Below are positions 60,595 to 64,000 of a stretch of 64,000 nt of DNA, piece after piece. Position 1 is the first letter of the stretch. Each line of letters opens with the position of its first letter. Source of the DNA: Imbricaverruca yamaguchii (Eukaryota > Arthropoda > Thecostraca > Neoverrucidae); assembly GCA_034440575.1 (NCBI GenBank), contig JAOTOL010001369.1, positions 707,542 to 771,541 on the forward strand, given 5' to 3'. The notes beneath the pieces were generated by a model. It saw nothing but the letters and a program-made list of their open reading frames with translations, was not told the DNA's origin and searched no databases. The translations under genes were made by a program, and so were the position numbers.

Positions 60595-61010
60595 GTATGC
60601 TGTAATATCGAAAATCGTGTCGAATACAAAATAAAGAAATCGCCCTGGAGCCCAAATAAACACGGCGAAGCCCGGAATAATCGACCTAGGCCCACAGCGG
60701 GATCACGCTTGGGACCAAAATTTCCTATCCTAGCATTTAAATTCCAATCATGTTCGCAATTAAGTGCAGTAGGCCCCGAAAACTTCCCGGGACACAAAAT
60801 TTCCGGACCACAAGCACTGGGTCCCCGAGAACTCGCCACCGGGGCAAAAAATGCGCCAGGATTCCAAAAATATCGCTGGTCCCCGAAGATTTCCGTCCGT
60901 ACTTCAACAAATTCAAATCGGTGCTCCGAAATGCTGCACCGGCATCCCAAGATGTGTCATTGATGTCCAAATAAATACATAATGGCCCACAGATCGCATC
61001 GGGACCAAAA
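60595..61010 (+). repeat. Interspersed repeat of degenerate modules, copy b
   Basis: Aligns with 50405-50820 in the same orientation: GAGCCCAAATAAACACGGCG, CCTATCCTAGC, CCCGAAAACTTCCCGGGACA and AAAATGCGCCAGGAT occur in the same order. It begins right at the outer edge of the right minisatellite arm. Confidence 0.8.
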
Positions 61011-61029
61011 GTCAAGGTCGCTCCCCTCT

Positions 61030-61860
61030 GTCTACCCCTCCCGCAAAACAAAACTCCGAATGTCTGGAGTCTATTAAACGTGCTGCTGAACACATGCCGA
61101 ACGATAAACACAAGCGGTGTACCTGTGACTCTGTTGACTTTCACGCCTACTTCTAGAAACCGTGTACAGACGGTGCACGTAACACTCCGTCGACTGGCAC
61201 GCGTAACATCAGAATTGAGGAGTTAATGCAAAATGTCTGTATAGACTGAACCGCATCCTCCCAGACATTCAACAACAAAGCACTTAGAAATGGACGTACA
61301 ATCGCTCCTTTTCATAGATTCTCCCAATGACACAACCCTGAATGAAGCTGACATTACTGCATTAGTTTCCAAGAAGATTTCCTGTCAACTGGGTCCCTTG
61401 CAATAGTGTTGTTTTTCACTCCTGTTCGTGTACATATATTGGCTGGATGTCGTGCCCTCGTGTGATATCGATAATTAACTGGGCCGCGTATTGAGTCCCA
61501 TAGTAATAAAGGGATAAAACATATACATGCGAACAAAGAGGGTATGGTTGATCATCATTTAGACTGATCGTTCGTACGAATTTCACATAGCATTGGCATT
61601 GATGGCATAAAATCTGAATTATGATTTGTGATTGATCAACCACACGTGCGGATACAAATTACAAGGCGCAGCGATGCTTGCGCTTTCGCTAATATACCTG
61701 GATTACCCATCTAAGCAGCCAGGATCCTGGACCCTGGAGCTTCCCAGCGTAGTCCCAAAATGACGTCAGAGACGATGATTGATCGCGCCGACGTCACGAT
61801 ACAATTGGGCCTCGTCGTTTGACGTAGACACCGGGAATCGCCTCACCACCCCGGCTACGA
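61030..61860. other. DNA without recognised features
   Basis: Unique-looking sequence between a repeat and the GC-rich block; nothing supportable. Confidence 0.4.
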
Positions 61861-61882
61861 GTGATGCGCCCCGTCCACTCAC

Positions 61883-62270
61883 CTTGTGCACCTCAGGCGA
61901 CGGCGAGGGCGATCAGCTGATGCGGCCGTCCGCCCACGGTGAGTGATCTCCCCTGTCGGCGCACTCCCACGCGCTCCAATCAAATCGATACCCTTCCGCC
62001 GCGACGACCTAATTTTAACACGGGCCTGTCGCACGGCTCGACCCGCCGGCGGCCGCAGCGGTCTGGCCGGGCGCGCTCGTGCCCGCTCGCCGGACACACG
62101 GCGCTGTCACGGCCGCTGCACGGCCACTCTGCACGGTCGCGACGCCCGCCGCCGGCCGTGGTCGCACTCCTGCCGACACTCCTGTCGGCACTCCTGTGCA
62201 GTCCTCGCGGCCGCTGGAGCCGGAGCGTGGCAGGTCCGGCCGCGACTGGAGCGTGGGAGTGTCGGCCTGA
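61883..62270 (-). other. Candidate first exon or promoter block (GC/CpG-rich) of the minus-strand gene
   Basis: On the minus strand GTGCACAAG|GTGAGTGG at 61883 is a near-consensus donor at the edge of a GC- and CpG-dense block that runs toward 63.1 kb. Exon 1 of the PH/coiled-coil gene begins with an acceptor, so a 5' non-coding exon is needed upstream, and this is the best candidate I see. No start site motif is clear, and the link over 16 kb is inference. Confidence 0.25.
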
Positions 62271-62274
62271 CGGG

Positions 62275-62785
62275 AGTACAGGAGCATCGGCCCAGCTGAG
62301 GTACGAGAGCCTGGCTGAAGTACAGGAGCCTGGCTGAAGTACAGGAGCGCTGGGTAGAGCACAGGAGCCCGGCTGAAGTACGGGAGCCTGGCTGAAGCAC
62401 AGGAGCGCTGGCTGAAGCCGGGCGCTGGACGTTCCAGCAGTCAACACCTCAGAAAACAGCTGATGAAAGGAACGCTTGAGCACAGAGACCCGTGCAGTCG
62501 CGCGTCGACTCAACACCGGAACACTTCGCGGCGCACTACCTCCGCGTCGGCACTGCACTCGGTGAGCGGAGCTGGGCGCGTGAGTTCCCGCGTCGGGTGG
62601 CCGAGGCTCGACGGCGCCCCGAGTAGCGCCCCGAGCGGCGCCCTGAGTAGTGCCCCGAGTAGCGCCCCGAGCAGCGCCCCGAGTAGCGCCCCGAGCGGCG
62701 CCCTGAGCGGCACCCTGAGTAGCGCCCTGAGCAGCGCCCTAAGCGGCGCCCCGAGTAGCGCCCTGAGCGGCGCCCGGCGACAGAG
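62275..62785. repeat. Two GC-rich minisatellites: about 19 bp and 12 bp
   Basis: GAGCCTGGCTGAAGTACAG-type units occur about eight times at 62275-62415. Copies of AGCGCCCCGAGT and AGCGCCCTGAGC occur about 15 times at 62595-62785. The 293-residue plus frame (SAPSSAPS) across the second is a repeat artefact. Confidence 0.9.
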
Positions 62786-63029
62786 TCGGCGCCGGCCAGC
62801 GTGTGTCAACGGCGCCACAACGAAACAAGGGCGGCCGTTCCGCACCGCCGTGCCGCGTCGCTTCCGCCAGCTACACCCACCGGCCGGGAGGCGGCAGAGG
62901 GGAGGGGAGGTCGCGGGGGCAGGTGGCCGGTGCGTGGCAGGTGAGCGGTCCCGCCGCCCGGCGGCTGCGGCGAACCGCCGCCCATCCCGCTGTCGCAGGT
63001 GGACAGCTCCCGGACAGATGGTGGCCTAC

Positions 63030-63480
63030 CGGATCGACTGGCGACCCCCGGGGCAGCTGGTGATCTTCGGGACAGCTGGTTACTCGCAGAACAGTTGGGG
63101 ACTCCCTGGACGACTAATGGCCTCCGGTACAGTTGGTGATACTCCGGGACAGCTGGCGAGCCCCGGAATAACTGGTAGCGAAGCAGCTAATGGTCCAGGG
63201 ACGGCTGGTGAGCCCCGGAGAAAATGGTGTCCCCTATCTAAGAAAGGTTGGTGGTTCCGTGAGCAGCTGGTAAAGCTGGGGCAGCTGGTGACCCTCGGAA
63301 CAGTGGATGGCTCCGGGACAGCTGGTGATGTCTCGAGACAATAGGTGGCCTCCAGGATAGCTGGTGATTTCCAGAGACAATTAGTGCCCTCCAGGATAGC
63401 TGGTGATGTCCCGAGACAATGGGTCGCCTCCAGGACAGCTGGTGATATCCCAAGACATGCTGTGACCTAAGGGAAGCTGG
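63030..63480. repeat. About 30-bp degenerate minisatellite, roughly 14 copies
   Basis: Units share GGACAGCTGGTGAT and CTCCAGGA or CTCCGGGA with indels. A final small array of TGGCTATGAA words starts near 63970 and runs off the window. Confidence 0.85.
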
Positions 63481-64000
63481 AGACTATGATACAGCTAATA
63501 ACCTCTTGGGAAAGTACTGAACCGCTTCGAATGTCCCTAAATATAATCTTCCTTGCGCAAACCCTGCATTCAGTTTGTGTCGACGACAATGGGAACTGGG
63601 TCTCCGGGTGTTATTCAAGTGATGCCGCTATGAGTTCCCACTTGATGATGACAAACTTTCTTGTCGGCAGTGTTTTCGTAAAATTGTTGATATCTGGTCT
63701 AATCAAATGGCATTTTGAGGGTCATGTTCCACCACCCTTGCTGGTACTAACACCAACGGCTGAAGACATGAAAGCTTGTTGGAATCGAATCGGACTATTC
63801 GTGGAAATTGTTCATTGTATGGCAGCGGCTGGGGTCTGTCGCGATCTCCAAAGCATGTCAACTGGTACATTCCGTGGTCGGCCGTGAGCTGCATCTGGCT
63901 TCATGGAGAGTGAATGCAGGCTGGACGGGTCGATTCTCAACGCCATGAAACGAGAGGGCGATAGGAAATCGCTATGAATGGCTATGCATGGCTATGAATG

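Noticed and set aside
62463..63344. 293-residue plus-strand frame with SAPSSAPS repeats
   Set aside because: Contains the 12-bp and 30-bp minisatellites, with no recognisable domain and no splice context.

Overview
The window is genomic DNA from a eukaryote, most likely an invertebrate animal. Genes are split by long introns, with GT-AG junctions on short GC-rich exons, and there are tRNA-derived SINEs, a decayed mariner transposase and a very high density of tandem repeats. GC-rich exons beside dozens of unrelated minisatellites would fit a crustacean such as a barnacle, but that is a guess; no sequence here fixes the species. There is no sign of operons, prokaryotic genes or CRISPR.

Layout. 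(1) 1-2638, plus strand: the last two coding exons of NAD kinase (NADK), joined by a 2.4-kb intron. The conserved C-terminal region reads through the junction without a gap. (2) 6676-45140, minus strand: one large gene that I assembled from six exons. Every junction has a GT-AG pair and every phase matches (1, 0, 0, 0, 2). The six exons join into one reading frame of 3033 nt, giving 1010 residues. The predicted protein has a possible N-myristoylation start (MGVRHSK), a low-complexity N-terminal part, a PH domain split between exons 2 and 3, a long disordered part with Glu-Pro and Gln/Glu/Arg runs, and a C-terminal coiled coil. I do not recognise the orthologue. NADK and this gene are convergent (tail to tail), with about 4 kb between them. 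(3) 45.2-64 kb: no confident coding exon. It holds repeats, SINEs, a 6.3-kb foldback-like element and a GC/CpG-rich block near 61.9-63.1 kb that could contain the first exon or promoter of the minus-strand gene.

The most striking feature is where the minisatellites sit. Four of the eleven splice edges in the six-exon model touch a tandem array. At three of them the array unit contains the splice site itself, sometimes with exon bases: the acceptors of exons 1 and 2 and the donor of exon 4. The gene therefore carries tandem decoy copies of its own splice sites. Other observations are inverted minisatellite arms forming foldback-like structures at 9.4-10.1 kb and 54.3-60.6 kb, a diverged palindrome of about 1 kb at 33.9-34.9 kb, two SINE types that share a 3' body but have different tRNA heads, and an array with nine perfect GTCACGTGAC palindromes between the two genes.

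Most long open frames in the window lie inside tandem repeats and are artefacts. Exon limits come from reading splice sites and frames by eye, without transcripts. Repeat limits are approximate to within about one unit.
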